A stretch of 42,049 nt of DNA from CAYJDG01 sp964368875 (lineage in GTDB: Bacteria > Pseudomonadota > Alphaproteobacteria > Micavibrionales > Micavibrionaceae), in assembly GCA_964368875.1 (NCBI GenBank), contig CAYJDG010000017.1, forward strand, positions 1-42,049, given 5' to 3'. The translations under genes and the position numbers were made by a program. Every line of letters begins with the position of its first letter. Position 1 is the first letter of the stretch. The notes under the pieces were generated by a model that saw only the letters and a list, made by a program, of their open reading frames with translations, did not search any database and was not told the DNA's origin. Below are positions 23,745 through 32,591 of the stretch, in pieces.

Positions 23745-25031
23745 ATGATCAATGATACCTACGCACAGCCGAAAAAACGCCCGTTCCGCAAATGGGCAAA
23801 AAGAATAGCTCTCGCTTTGGTTGTATTAGCCCTAGTCGGCGGCACTGGATTTGTGCTGACCATGAAAATCAAATTTGCCGATTTCCAGCCACCGATGTCG
23901 GCGCCGGGTGTGGTGGTAGCTCAGGCAACCATGCGGACTTTTGCAGACCAGATCGAAGCGATTGGCACGGCGCAGGCCAACCAGTCGGCGATGCTGATGC
24001 CGACCGTGACCGAAACGGTCAAAAGCATCAACGTCAATGAAGGCGAATTCGTCAAAGCTGGAACTGTCATCGTTGAGCTGAACAGCGACGAAGAACAGGC
24101 GACCCTCAACGAAGCTGCCAAAGCCTTTGGTCGGTATGATCAGTTGGCACGCAGCCGTATCGGCTCCGAAGCCCGCCGCGATGAAGAAGAGGCGCGCATG
24201 AACGTTGCCAAGGCCCAGCTGGAAAAACGCACTGTGGTCGCGCCCTTCGATGGCGTTCTCGGCATCCGTAAGGTCAGCGTCGGCGATATGGTCGGGCCAA
24301 CCACCATGATCACGACAATCGATGAACTCGATCCGATCAAACTGCAATTCTCGGTTCCTGAAAGTTATTTGGCTGTGCTTAAACCCGGCCTCGAAATTCG
24401 GGCGACGACCGAAGCCTATCCCGGTGAAATTTTTACCGGCAAGATCTCGGCAATCGACTCGCGGATCAACACCATGACCCGCGCCGTCATGATCAATGCC
24501 ATCGTCCCCAATGCGGATACGCGCTTGCGCCCGGGCCTCTTGATGAAAGCCAATATCGTCAAGAGTTCACGCGAGTCTCTCGCTATTCCCGAAGAGGCGA
24601 TTGTCTCGGCTGGCGACAAGAAAACTGTGCTGAGCGTCGGTGCTGATAATAAGGTCGTTGAAAAAACCGTGACCACAGGCAACCGTCAGGCTGGCTACGT
24701 GGAAGTTCTGAGCGGTTTGAACGCTGGTGATAAAGTGATCATCGAAGGTCTGCAGAAAGCTCAGAATGGCGCGGAAGTGAAAATCGTCGGTGAAAAGAAT
24801 ATCGAACAGACGATTAAAGAAGCGGTTGAATATTCCAATGAGCGCAAACAGGAAAGTTTCCCGGTTGCCCCCGCAACCACGCCGGAGACGACACTGGAAG
24901 CCGCGCCTCCGGTAGAAGAGCCTGCCGCTTTTGCGCCAGCTGTGGAGCCACCAGCTGAAAATACAACTGAAACTCCAGCGGCTGAACAGCCGCCAGCTGA
25001 ACAACCAACTGAGTCTGTGCCCCCGCAATAG
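23745..25031 (+). CDS. RND efflux pump periplasmic adaptor subunit (MFP)
   Basis: This is a membrane-fusion protein linking an inner-membrane RND pump to an outer-membrane channel. It has an N-terminal membrane helix (about 19-40), then barrel-sandwich halves around a short helical hairpin, with ETVKSINVNEGEFVKAG and TVVAPFDGVLGIRKVSVGDMV as the paired lipoyl-like motifs, then beta-barrel and membrane-proximal domains. The hairpin is short, as in the MdtA/MexH-type adaptors. The last 55-60 residues are an unusual Pro/Glu/Ala/Thr-rich low-complexity tail. The pump gene follows after 20 bases. I prefer ATG 23745 (428 aa), because its N-terminus reads like other adaptors, over ATG 23673. Confidence 0.92.
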   Translation: MINDTYAQPKKRPFRKWAKRIALALVVLALVGGTGFVLTMKIKFADFQPPMSAPGVVVAQATMRTFADQIEAIGTAQANQSAMLMPTVTETVKSINVNEGEFVKAGTVIVELNSDEEQATLNEAAKAFGRYDQLARSRIGSEARRDEEEARMNVAKAQLEKRTVVAPFDGVLGIRKVSVGDMVGPTTMITTIDELDPIKLQFSVPESYLAVLKPGLEIRATTEAYPGEIFTGKISAIDSRINTMTRAVMINAIVPNADTRLRPGLLMKANIVKSSRESLAIPEEAIVSAGDKKTVLSVGADNKVVEKTVTTGNRQAGYVEVLSGLNAGDKVIIEGLQKAQNGAEVKIVGEKNIEQTIKEAVEYSNERKQESFPVAPATTPETTLEAAPPVEEPAAFAPAVEPPAENTTETPAAEQPPAEQPTESVPPQ

Positions 25032-25051
25032 AACGTTACAGGTAAATTCCG

Positions 25052-28000
25052 ATGTTTCTTTCAGATGTCTCCATCCGCAGACCAGTCTTTGCGAGTGTGC
25101 TCAACCTGCTGATCATCATCGTTGGCATTATTGCCTTCGGTAAACTGGCAGTGCGCGAATATCCGGATATCGATCCGCCAGTCGTCTCGGTTGAAACAGC
25201 CTATATCGGCGCCTCAGCCGACGTCATCGAAACGCGTATCACGCAGATTCTTGAAGACAGCATCTCGGGGATTGAGGGAGTCAAGACTATCGACTCCAAA
25301 TCTCAGGACGGTCTGTCGACGATCACGGTTGAGTTCGAGCTGAACCGCAACGTCGACGAAGCCGCCAACGATGTCCGCGACCGGGTTGGCCGCGTCACCG
25401 CTCAGCTACCTGATGAAGTCGATGCACCTCAGGTTTCGAAAAGCGATACCGATGCCCAGCCGATTTTCTGGATTGCTCTGCAATCCAAGACCCGTGACGG
25501 TCTTGAGCTGACCGACTATGCCGACCGCTATCTGGTCGATCGCCTTGCGATTGTTGACGGTGTTTCCGCCGTGCAGATCGGCGGCCAGCGTAAATACGCC
25601 ATGCGTATCTGGCTCGACCGCAAGGAAATGGCCGCCCGTAATGTAACTGCCGCTGATATCGAAGCGGCCCTGCGCCGTGAAAACGTCGAACTTCCTGCAG
25701 GCCGTATTGAATCCCTCGACCGCGAATTCAGTGTCCGCATCAACCGCGTCTATAACAATCTCGATGATTTCAAGAATATGGTCATCCGGCGCGGTGAAGA
25801 TGGCTACCTCGTGCGTGTCAGCGATGTTGCCAAGGTCGAGAAAGGTGCACTCGATGAGCGGACCGAACTTAAATATAACGGCCGCGCCTCGATTGGTCTT
25901 GGGATTGCCAAGCAGTCGAATGCCAATACGTTGGATGTGATTCGCGGCGTCAAAGCTGAGATGGCTAAAATCATCCCGACGCTGCCCAAAGACGTCATCA
26001 TGGAAACTGCCTTCGACTCAGGCGTTTATATTGAGGCATCGATCCATGAAGTTTACCTGACCATCGGCCTGACCATGCTGCTGGTTATCTTCATCATCTG
26101 GGTCTTTCTCGGCGACCTGCGCGCAACGATTATTCCAGCGCTCGCGATTCCCGTCTCGCTGGTGGGTGCTTTTATCGTGCTCTGGGTGCTCGGCTTCTCG
26201 ATCAACCTTTTGACCTTGCTGGCTCTGGTGCTGGCCATCGGCCTCGTCGTCGATGACTCGATTGTGGTGCTCGAGAACGTCTATAAACGCATCGAAGCGG
26301 GCGAACCGCCGCTGGCCTCCGCCTACATCGGCACCAATCAGGTCGCCTTTGCCGTCATTGCGACCACACTCGTTCTGGTCGCCGTGTTTATGCCAGTATC
26401 CCTGATCCCCGGCGATGCCGGAAAACTCTTCACCGAATTTGCCTGGGCCATTATTGGTGCGATTCTTTTTTCTGGTGTGACGGCGCTTTCCCTGACCCCT
26501 ATGCTCTGTTCGCAGATTCTCAAGAAACCTAAAGATCATCACCACAAAAACTTCATCACCGACCGCGTCAATACCTGGCTGGACCGCGCCACAGTCAGAT
26601 ATCATGGCTTCCTTGATAAATGTTTCCGCCACCCGGCCCGCATCGTCGGCTTCATGGTGCTGGTTCTGGCCTTTGGCGTGTTCCTCGCCCAGTATATCCA
26701 GACCGAATATGCCCCGAAAGAAGACCGCGGCTATTTCCTCGCGATCATGAGCGCCCCGGAAGGCGCGTCGCTCGAATATTCCAAACGCCACATGGCGATG
26801 ATGGAAGAGAAAATGCTCAAGCTCCTGTCGCCCAAAGATGGTGGGCCAGAGAACGGCACTGGCGAAGCCAATGGCGTGGTCTCGATTGTCCCGGCCGGCT
26901 TTTCAACAACCGGCGCGGTCAATGGCGGTTTTGTCTTTATCCTGCTCAAACCATGGGCAGAGCGCGACCGCAAAACCAGCGAGATCATCTGGGGTGACTT
27001 CATGGCGGGGACACCCGGCCTGTTCCAGGATTTCATGTCGATCCCCGGCGTTTTCGCCTTCCCGATTGAACCAGGCTCGCTCGGCCAAAGCGGCTTCTCG
27101 ACCCCGGTGCAATTCGTGATTGGCGGCAATTCTTACGAAGAGCTCGCCAAATGGCGCGATCTGATGCTGCCAAAAATTCGTGAAAACGCCCTGCTGCGCA
27201 ACGTCGACTATGATTACAAGGAAACCAAACCGCAGCTGCGCTTAAATATCGACCGCGACCGGGCTGCCGATCTCGGCGTCTCCGTGCAGGACATCGGCAA
27301 CACGATGCAGACTTTCTACGGCTCGCGCAGCGTCACCACCTATATGGATGATGGCGAAGAATATGATGTGGTTTTGCAGGGGCAGGATAAAGACCGTCTC
27401 CGCCCTGACGACTCCACCAATATCTATGTCCGCTCTTCGACCTCGGGCGAACTGATTCCGCTCTCCAACCTCGTGCAGTTAAAAGAATCTGCCGATGCCG
27501 GATCGCTCAACCGCTTCAACCGCGTGCGCTCGGTGACAATATCTGCGTCACTTGCACCCGGTTACTCGCTCGGCGATGCGCTCAAATTCTTACAGAATAC
27601 TGCCAAAGAGGTTCTCCCTGAAGAAGCCCGGATCGATTACAAAGGCGAATCCCGCACGCTGCAAGAAACCGGCACGGGCATTTATGTGATCTTCGTCCTC
27701 GCTCTGGTTGCCGTGTACCTCTTCCTCGCAGCGCAGTTCGAAAACTGGATCCACCCTTTCATCATTATGATGACGGTGCCGCTGGCGATTGTCGGTGCAC
27801 TCTGGGGTCTGTTCCTTTCGGGGGCGACGCTGAATATCTTTACCGAAATCGGCCTGATCATGCTGGTCGGTCTTGCGGCGAAGAACGGGATTCTGATCGT
27901 TGAATTCGCCAACCAGCTGCGCGATGAAGGCATGGAATTCGTCGAAGCGATCAAGACAGCCGCCGAGCAGCGTCTGCGCCCAATCGTCATGACCTCGATT

Positions 28001-28216
28001 GCGATGGTCGCGGGTGCGGTGCCTCTGGTGCTGGCAACAGGTGCTGGCGCGGAAAGCCGCTTCCCAATTGGTGTCGTGATCGTCGGCGGGATTTGCTTCT
28101 CGACCTTCTTCACGCTCTTTATTGTGCCGACTTTCTACTGGATGATGGCCAAGAACACGATGCCGCCAGAGACGACAGGCCGGAAACTGGATGCTGAACT
28201 GAAGTCTCTTGGTTAA
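25052..28216 (+). CDS. RND multidrug efflux permease (AcrB/MexB superfamily)
   Basis: The 1054-residue protein is a full-length hydrophobe/amphiphile-type RND pump with 12 membrane helices in two halves and two large periplasmic loops. The proton-relay pair is present in helix 4 (LVVDDSIVVLENV), and the second half has the matching GLAAKNGILIVEFANQLRDEG. It begins MFLSDVSIRRPVFASVLN, typical of the family. Substrates cannot be read from the sequence. It works with the adaptor encoded 20 bases upstream; no outer-membrane channel gene is adjacent, so it probably uses a TolC-like protein encoded elsewhere. No regulator gene is next to the pair. Confidence 0.95.
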   Translation: MFLSDVSIRRPVFASVLNLLIIIVGIIAFGKLAVREYPDIDPPVVSVETAYIGASADVIETRITQILEDSISGIEGVKTIDSKSQDGLSTITVEFELNRNVDEAANDVRDRVGRVTAQLPDEVDAPQVSKSDTDAQPIFWIALQSKTRDGLELTDYADRYLVDRLAIVDGVSAVQIGGQRKYAMRIWLDRKEMAARNVTAADIEAALRRENVELPAGRIESLDREFSVRINRVYNNLDDFKNMVIRRGEDGYLVRVSDVAKVEKGALDERTELKYNGRASIGLGIAKQSNANTLDVIRGVKAEMAKIIPTLPKDVIMETAFDSGVYIEASIHEVYLTIGLTMLLVIFIIWVFLGDLRATIIPALAIPVSLVGAFIVLWVLGFSINLLTLLALVLAIGLVVDDSIVVLENVYKRIEAGEPPLASAYIGTNQVAFAVIATTLVLVAVFMPVSLIPGDAGKLFTEFAWAIIGAILFSGVTALSLTPMLCSQILKKPKDHHHKNFITDRVNTWLDRATVRYHGFLDKCFRHPARIVGFMVLVLAFGVFLAQYIQTEYAPKEDRGYFLAIMSAPEGASLEYSKRHMAMMEEKMLKLLSPKDGGPENGTGEANGVVSIVPAGFSTTGAVNGGFVFILLKPWAERDRKTSEIIWGDFMAGTPGLFQDFMSIPGVFAFPIEPGSLGQSGFSTPVQFVIGGNSYEELAKWRDLMLPKIRENALLRNVDYDYKETKPQLRLNIDRDRAADLGVSVQDIGNTMQTFYGSRSVTTYMDDGEEYDVVLQGQDKDRLRPDDSTNIYVRSSTSGELIPLSNLVQLKESADAGSLNRFNRVRSVTISASLAPGYSLGDALKFLQNTAKEVLPEEARIDYKGESRTLQETGTGIYVIFVLALVAVYLFLAAQFENWIHPFIIMMTVPLAIVGALWGLFLSGATLNIFTEIGLIMLVGLAAKNGILIVEFANQLRDEGMEFVEAIKTAAEQRLRPIVMTSIAMVAGAVPLVLATGAGAESRFPIGVVIVGGICFSTFFTLFIVPTFYWMMAKNTMPPETTGRKLDAELKSLG

Positions 28217-28228
28217 TCGCCGCAACCT

Positions 28229-28238
28229 CTATATAAGG
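28229..28238 (+). promoter_or_regulatory. CTATAT -10-like box and AAGG ribosome site before the MATE gene
   Basis: CTATAT (28229-28234) matches the alphaproteobacterial -10 consensus and lies 9 bases before the MATE start. AAGG at 28235-28238 could serve as its ribosome site. The only -35-like sequence nearby (TTGGTT) sits at a short 14-base spacing, so a separate promoter is uncertain; read-through from the RND genes is equally likely. Confidence 0.3.
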
Positions 28239-28243
28239 TCGCC

Positions 28244-29614
28244 ATGAGCGCGTACTCAAACAAAGGCGACCTGACGACCGGGAATATTCGGTCGCACCTC
28301 CTCCGTCTCTCTATTCCGATGATGTGGGGCATTTTTGCTATTATCAGCTTCCAGCTGGTCAATACGCTGTATGTGTCCTTCCTCGGCACCGACAGCCTTG
28401 CCGCGATCAGCTTCACCTTCCCGATCACGTTCATCATCTTCGCCGTCTTTATGGGCTTTGGGATCGCCATGTCGTCGGTGGTCTCGCGCTTGATCGGCGA
28501 GAAGAAAACCGAAGACATCCGCCGCGTCACCACGCACGGGCTGGTGATGGTTGTCATTGCGACCCTCCTGGTCACCTGCCTAGGCATCTTCCTGATGAAC
28601 CCTCTGTTCCGGGCGATGGGCGCTGACGAAGCGATGATCGACCGCATCGATGATTATATGAGCATCTACTTTCTCGGCACGGTATTCATCTGCCTGCCGA
28701 TTGTCGGCAACGCCGCGCTGCGTGCGTCCGGCGATACGATGACCCCGGCGATGATCATGACGACCGCCGCCGTCGCCAATGCGATCCTTGATCCGCTGTT
28801 GATCTTTGGTTTGCTGGGCTTTCCGCGCCTGGAACTTCAGGGCGCAGCGATCAGCACCGTTTTTGCCAACGCCTGCGCGATGCTGGCGGGACTTTATGTC
28901 CTGCGCAAAAAGAACATGATCTGTCTGTCCTATCTCAAAGATCTGTCACGCTTCGGGGATTCGGCCAAACGTCTGCTGTTCATTGCCATCCCTGCGGGGC
29001 TGACCTCAGCCTTGCCGTCGATTTTGAACTCAGTGATCATCAGCCTGCTTTCGAAAACCGGCGCGGCATCCGTCGCGGCCTTCGGTGTGGTAACCCGCGT
29101 TGAAGCCTTCGTTTTTATTGTGATGATGGCGCTTTCGGTTGGTATGGGGCCTATCATCGGGCAGAACTGGGGCGCAGGCCGGTATGACCGGGTACGTGAC
29201 ACGCTGAAACAGGCATTGGCCTTCTGCGTCATCTGGTCGGTGTTCGTCGCTGTGGTTTTGGGCATTGGTGGTGGGTTGATCGCCAAGGGCTTTTCAGATG
29301 ATCCCGCGGTCCGCAGTCTGATCGTGCTGTATTTTATTCTGGTGCCGTTTTCTTATCCGTTTGCAAATATCGTCAGTGGCTGGGGGTCGGCGTTCAATGC
29401 TATGGGCCGCCCGCAATATTCGGCCGGAATGATCTTCCTGAAGATGATCGTGGTTTTGATCCCGGCGGTTCATCTCGGCTATTACATAGATGGCGTGACC
29501 GGTATTTTTGCAGCGATCGCCATCGTCAATGTTATCACCGGTATCGCCTTCCATGCTTTCGGTTGGACCCTGACCACGCGTAAGGCGCAAACGGTGCCTT
29601 CACTCCCGGTCTGA
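28244..29614 (+). CDS. MATE family efflux transporter
   Basis: The 456-residue protein has about 12 hydrophobic helices in two similar halves, the layout of multidrug and toxin extrusion transporters, which export cationic compounds using a sodium or proton gradient. Typical stretches are TGNIRSHLLRLSIPMM at the N-terminus, ALRASGDTMTPAMIM and MALSVGMGPIIGQNWGAGRY. It follows the RND permease by 27 bases on the same strand, so the three may form one export unit, and the next gene (Rsm22 family) begins 5 bases after its stop. The substrate is unknown. Confidence 0.92.
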   Translation: MSAYSNKGDLTTGNIRSHLLRLSIPMMWGIFAIISFQLVNTLYVSFLGTDSLAAISFTFPITFIIFAVFMGFGIAMSSVVSRLIGEKKTEDIRRVTTHGLVMVVIATLLVTCLGIFLMNPLFRAMGADEAMIDRIDDYMSIYFLGTVFICLPIVGNAALRASGDTMTPAMIMTTAAVANAILDPLLIFGLLGFPRLELQGAAISTVFANACAMLAGLYVLRKKNMICLSYLKDLSRFGDSAKRLLFIAIPAGLTSALPSILNSVIISLLSKTGAASVAAFGVVTRVEAFVFIVMMALSVGMGPIIGQNWGAGRYDRVRDTLKQALAFCVIWSVFVAVVLGIGGGLIAKGFSDDPAVRSLIVLYFILVPFSYPFANIVSGWGSAFNAMGRPQYSAGMIFLKMIVVLIPAVHLGYYIDGVTGIFAAIAIVNVITGIAFHAFGWTLTTRKAQTVPSLPV

Positions 29615-29619
29615 CCGCG

Positions 29620-30564
29620 ATGCAGCTTCCTGCCTCCTTGCGTGCGCGTATGGAAGACTTGCTCGAAGGGGTTTCGACGCACGACCTCTCCCGTCATTAT
29701 CAGCTCCTCTCGGACCGCTACCGCCGCCAGTCAGAAGCCGCGTCGCTGCAAATCCGTAATGAACAGGAGGCTCTGGCCTACATGGCCTCACGCCTGCCTG
29801 CAACCTATGGGGCGGTTGCCGATGTCTGCAGACGCCTGCGCGCGCTTTGGCCAGACTTCCAGCCGCACCATCTGCTCGATCTCGGTGCCGGTCCCGGCAC
29901 GGCAACTCTTGCCGCACTTGAAATTTGGCCAAGCCTGCAAAACCTGACGCTGGTTGAACCAAATCCGTATCTGCGCAAAATTGCCGAAGACCTGATCCCT
30001 GAAAAAATTATGGTTGAACCTGCGGCGCTCGCAACGCGCACTCCGCATAGAGCGGATCTGGTCCTTCTGTCATATGTGCTGAACGAGCTGCCCCCTGTTG
30101 AGATCACAGCCGAGATTGAGCGTATCTGGCCGGATGTCACGACGGCGCTGGTTGTAATTGAACCGGGTACACCGCTTGGCTTTCAAACCATTCATGCGGT
30201 ACGGGAAAAACTGTTACAGCTTGGTGCTGAGCTGGCGGCACCTTGCCCGCACATGCTGGCCTGTCCGCTGAAAGATTCGGATCGCTGGTGTCACTTCTCG
30301 GTACGGATAGATCGTCCGTCCTTTCACCGCCGGGTGAAAGGGGATGCCTCATTGGGTCATGAGGACGAAAAATTTTCTTATGTGGTGGCAACCCGCACAT
30401 CTTTGCCCAAACCTGCGGCGCGCATCATCGGCCATCCCCATGGCAGCAAACTGATCGAGCTTGAAGTATGCGAAAAAGACGGCCACGCCGCGACCCGGGT
30501 TTTTTCCAAACGCGATCCGCTCTATAAGACGGCCAAGAAATCCGCGTGGGGGGATGGCTTATAG
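29620..30564 (+). CDS. Rsm22-family ribosomal small-subunit methyltransferase-like protein
   Basis: The 314-residue protein has a SAM-binding core (LLDLGAGPGTAT at 85-96) and the Rsm22/METTL17 family pattern. Four cysteines, Cys209, Cys215, Cys224 and Cys284, are placed like the four iron-sulfur-cluster ligands described in METTL17 (close spacing of the first three, fourth about 60 residues on). In mitochondria this family supports assembly of the small ribosomal subunit and methyl transfer is doubtful; the bacterial role is not established. It starts 5 bases after the MATE stop, so it is probably co-transcribed. It converges on the sugar cluster with a 3-base gap. Confidence 0.88.
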   Translation: MQLPASLRARMEDLLEGVSTHDLSRHYQLLSDRYRRQSEAASLQIRNEQEALAYMASRLPATYGAVADVCRRLRALWPDFQPHHLLDLGAGPGTATLAALEIWPSLQNLTLVEPNPYLRKIAEDLIPEKIMVEPAALATRTPHRADLVLLSYVLNELPPVEITAEIERIWPDVTTALVVIEPGTPLGFQTIHAVREKLLQLGAELAAPCPHMLACPLKDSDRWCHFSVRIDRPSFHRRVKGDASLGHEDEKFSYVVATRTSLPKPAARIIGHPHGSKLIELEVCEKDGHAATRVFSKRDPLYKTAKKSAWGDGL

Positions 30565-30567
30565 GGC

Positions 30568-31137
30568 TTAACTCTGGGCCGGCCCCTGCAGGCCGCCGAT
30601 CATAATAGCTGCCAGGATTTCACACAGCAGCGCCCCCATACCGATCATCGCCGCAACTACCCAGTGGACGTTCAAGGCATGACGCGCGGTGAAGGTCGTC
30701 ATCGCGATGAAAAATCCGATCAGAAACAGCAGGAACGTGCCCAATTGCTCGGGAGTAAACGTGCCGGTCATAATCAGAATAAAATAAGGCAGCAGCAGAA
30801 CATAACCCGTCAGCCCGATCCAGTTTGAAGCCGTCGCGAAGCGATAGAATCGATCCTTGCGCTCCATTGGCCAGGTCAGCAGCCAGACACCGCCAAGAAA
30901 GAATGCAGTCGAAACAATCACACGGTAAGACAAAATAACCAAAATTGTCAGGAACGCATACTGGGCCAGCTCTGGGTCGCTCCCCGCGACAGGCAATTGC
31001 AACGGAATTAAAATCAAGGGTATCAGCAGGGATTGCAGGAAAGCGCTGCGCGTATTTTCAAATCGTTCAATTCCTTCTTTCAGGAAAAGCGGAATTTCGT
31101 AGCAACCGCGCAGGGAGTCTTTCAAAGATTGAGTCAT
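30568..31137 (-). CDS. Unrecognised multi-spanning membrane protein, 189 aa
   Basis: The protein has four or five hydrophobic segments and a polar N-terminal region (MTQSLKDSLRGCYEIPLFL). The layout is reminiscent of Yip1-like membrane proteins, but I would not assign it. The chosen ATG at 31137 is preceded by GAGGAAAT and lies 2 bases after the stop of the glycosyltransferase gene, so it is the last gene of the sugar operon; a longer open frame to 31311 runs into the upstream gene and has no ribosome site. A role in export or modification of the surface sugar is only suggested by position. Confidence 0.78.
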   Translation of the reverse strand: MTQSLKDSLRGCYEIPLFLKEGIERFENTRSAFLQSLLIPLILIPLQLPVAGSDPELAQYAFLTILVILSYRVIVSTAFFLGGVWLLTWPMERKDRFYRFATASNWIGLTGYVLLLPYFILIMTGTFTPEQLGTFLLFLIGFFIAMTTFTARHALNVHWVVAAMIGMGALLCEILAAIMIGGLQGPAQS

Positions 31138-31139
31138 AT

Positions 31140-32051
31140 TTATTTCCTCATGCGTTGCTCGATGCGCTTGGCCTGACGATAGAGCCCAAGATGAGCATAA
31201 AAATAAATCAGATGCAGCCAAGTGAATATTACCATACTCAAGGGGCGGTCGGCGCGCCTGATTTTTAAAAACCATGGCAGGCACCCCGCCGCCGCCCAGG
31301 CCCGCCGCCACACGGTCCTGTAATATTCGGTCAGTTTATCGTCGGGGTACCGCTCTTCACGGTTGGTCTCATGGCGTTTATGAAAGAGTTGTTCCGGCGC
31401 AATCGCAATCGATCCGCGCAGAAGCATGGCAAAAATCAGTGAAAGTTCGGCAAGAACGCTGCGCGTATAAACAGCCTCTGCGGCAGAAAATATTTTCCGC
31501 CACTCGCTATGGCGGATCAGGCCATGGATGGTGGCGTTATAGTTGCCAATACTGCCCGGCAGGATGACCGGACTGAAGATTTTTCGCGCGGCTGCGTATG
31601 AGCGGGCCTCGAGAGGCAGAAGTCGCTGCAGGACGCGTGGGGCATCCGGTGTCGGTCCATCCTCATCAATATAACTCTGCGCGACAACGGCGTCGGAATT
31701 ATTCAACAAGGTCGCGCGCAAAACCTCCAGATAGGTCGGCGACCAGATATCATCCGGACAGGCCCACATACAAAATCGTGCATTCGGGCACTGCTCATCA
31801 AGCAGCCCGATTGAGGCATAGGAATTCCCGATCGAACCCTTATTGGGGTCGTTACGTATGACCACGCAGTTCTTAAAACGGGATTGATAGGATTGTGCCA
31901 CGGCGTAACTGTCGTCGCGCGATGCATCGTCGACGATCAGCAGATGAAAATCCTGAAACGTCTGCGCCAGCAATGAGTCGAGCGTTTCAGGTAGCGACCA
32001 TGCATGGTTGTAGGTCAGCATCACGATGGCAATGTCGGGGCCCGCGGTCAT
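31140..32051 (-). CDS. Family 2 glycosyltransferase
   Basis: The 303-residue protein begins with the GT-A nucleotide-sugar fold: IAIVMLTYNHAWSLPETLDSLLAQ, LLIVDDASRDDS and the acidic WACPDDIWSP region that would coordinate the metal-bound sugar nucleotide. GT2 enzymes add single sugars to growing polysaccharides or glycoproteins. The C-terminal 90 residues are basic and aromatic, ending near a membrane-associated stretch (MVIFTWLHLIYFYAHLGLY, cut short here). The donor is plausibly the dTDP-sugar built by the genes upstream. It begins directly after the RmlC-like gene with no gap. Confidence 0.9.
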   Translation of the reverse strand: MTAGPDIAIVMLTYNHAWSLPETLDSLLAQTFQDFHLLIVDDASRDDSYAVAQSYQSRFKNCVVIRNDPNKGSIGNSYASIGLLDEQCPNARFCMWACPDDIWSPTYLEVLRATLLNNSDAVVAQSYIDEDGPTPDAPRVLQRLLPLEARSYAAARKIFSPVILPGSIGNYNATIHGLIRHSEWRKIFSAAEAVYTRSVLAELSLIFAMLLRGSIAIAPEQLFHKRHETNREERYPDDKLTEYYRTVWRRAWAAAGCLPWFLKIRRADRPLSMVIFTWLHLIYFYAHLGLYRQAKRIEQRMRK

Positions 32052-32591
32052 TTATATGACAGCCTCAGGCAGATCTTTCAGGCAGGGGAAATTCCGGTCG
32101 CGCTCGGTCATGATCGGGGCGGTGACGTGCCAGTCGATACCAAGATCAGGGTCGTCCCAGCGGACGCCGCCCTCGTCTATCGGCGAATAATACTGCGAAC
32201 ATTTATAATTCATGCAGGCTTCGTCGCTGATCACGCAGAAGCCGCCGGCAAATCCGGGCGGCATGTAAACTTGCGTCGGGTCCTCGCGCTTGAGATCGAT
32301 CGCGAAATGCTGCCCATAGGTCGGCGAATCTTTCCGCACATCAAGGAGAACCTGCCGCACATGACCAAAGGCGACCCATAAAATCTGCGCCTGCGAGCGC
32401 TGAATATGCAGCCCGCGCAGGACGTTCTTTTTGGAATACGAGCAATTATCCTGCAGCAAGTCCTGCTGAACACCGAGATCGCGGTAATCCTTCAGTTTCC
32501 ATGATTCATAAAAATAGCCGCGCGCGTCACAAAAAACGCGTGGCTTGAATAGGAGCAGGCCGTGCAGAGGCGTGGTCAGAACTTCGGTCAT
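32052..32591 (-). CDS. Divergent RmlC-like (dTDP-4-dehydrorhamnose 3,5-epimerase family) protein
   Basis: The 179-residue cupin clearly belongs to the RmlC family: FKPRVFCDARGYFYESW, VLRGLHIQ with the catalytic-base His, YKCSQYYSP and GVRWDDPDLGIDW. Two usual active-site features are altered. The AHGF motif reads AGGF, losing a substrate-binding His. The stretch holding the conserved GKLVR lysine is shorter and reads ILWV. It may therefore epimerise only one carbon, use another substrate, or act differently from a standard 3,5-epimerase. No rfbD follows, so rhamnose formation is not shown. Its start overlaps the end of rfbA by 4 bases. Confidence 0.85.
   Translation of the reverse strand: MTEVLTTPLHGLLLFKPRVFCDARGYFYESWKLKDYRDLGVQQDLLQDNCSYSKKNVLRGLHIQRSQAQILWVAFGHVRQVLLDVRKDSPTYGQHFAIDLKREDPTQVYMPPGFAGGFCVISDEACMNYKCSQYYSPIDEGGVRWDDPDLGIDWHVTAPIMTERDRNFPCLKDLPEAVI

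Noticed and set aside
23745..28216. Adaptor and pump as the type I exporter of the neighbouring RTX protein
   Set aside because: The large protein is an RND permease with the helix-4 Asp pair, not an ABC ATPase, so it is a drug-type efflux pump rather than a type I secretion system.
30573..30592. GGGCCGGCCC palindrome at the convergent end of the Rsm22 and membrane-protein genes as a terminator
   Set aside because: The palindrome has no loop and no T-run, and lies in the coding end of the reverse gene.
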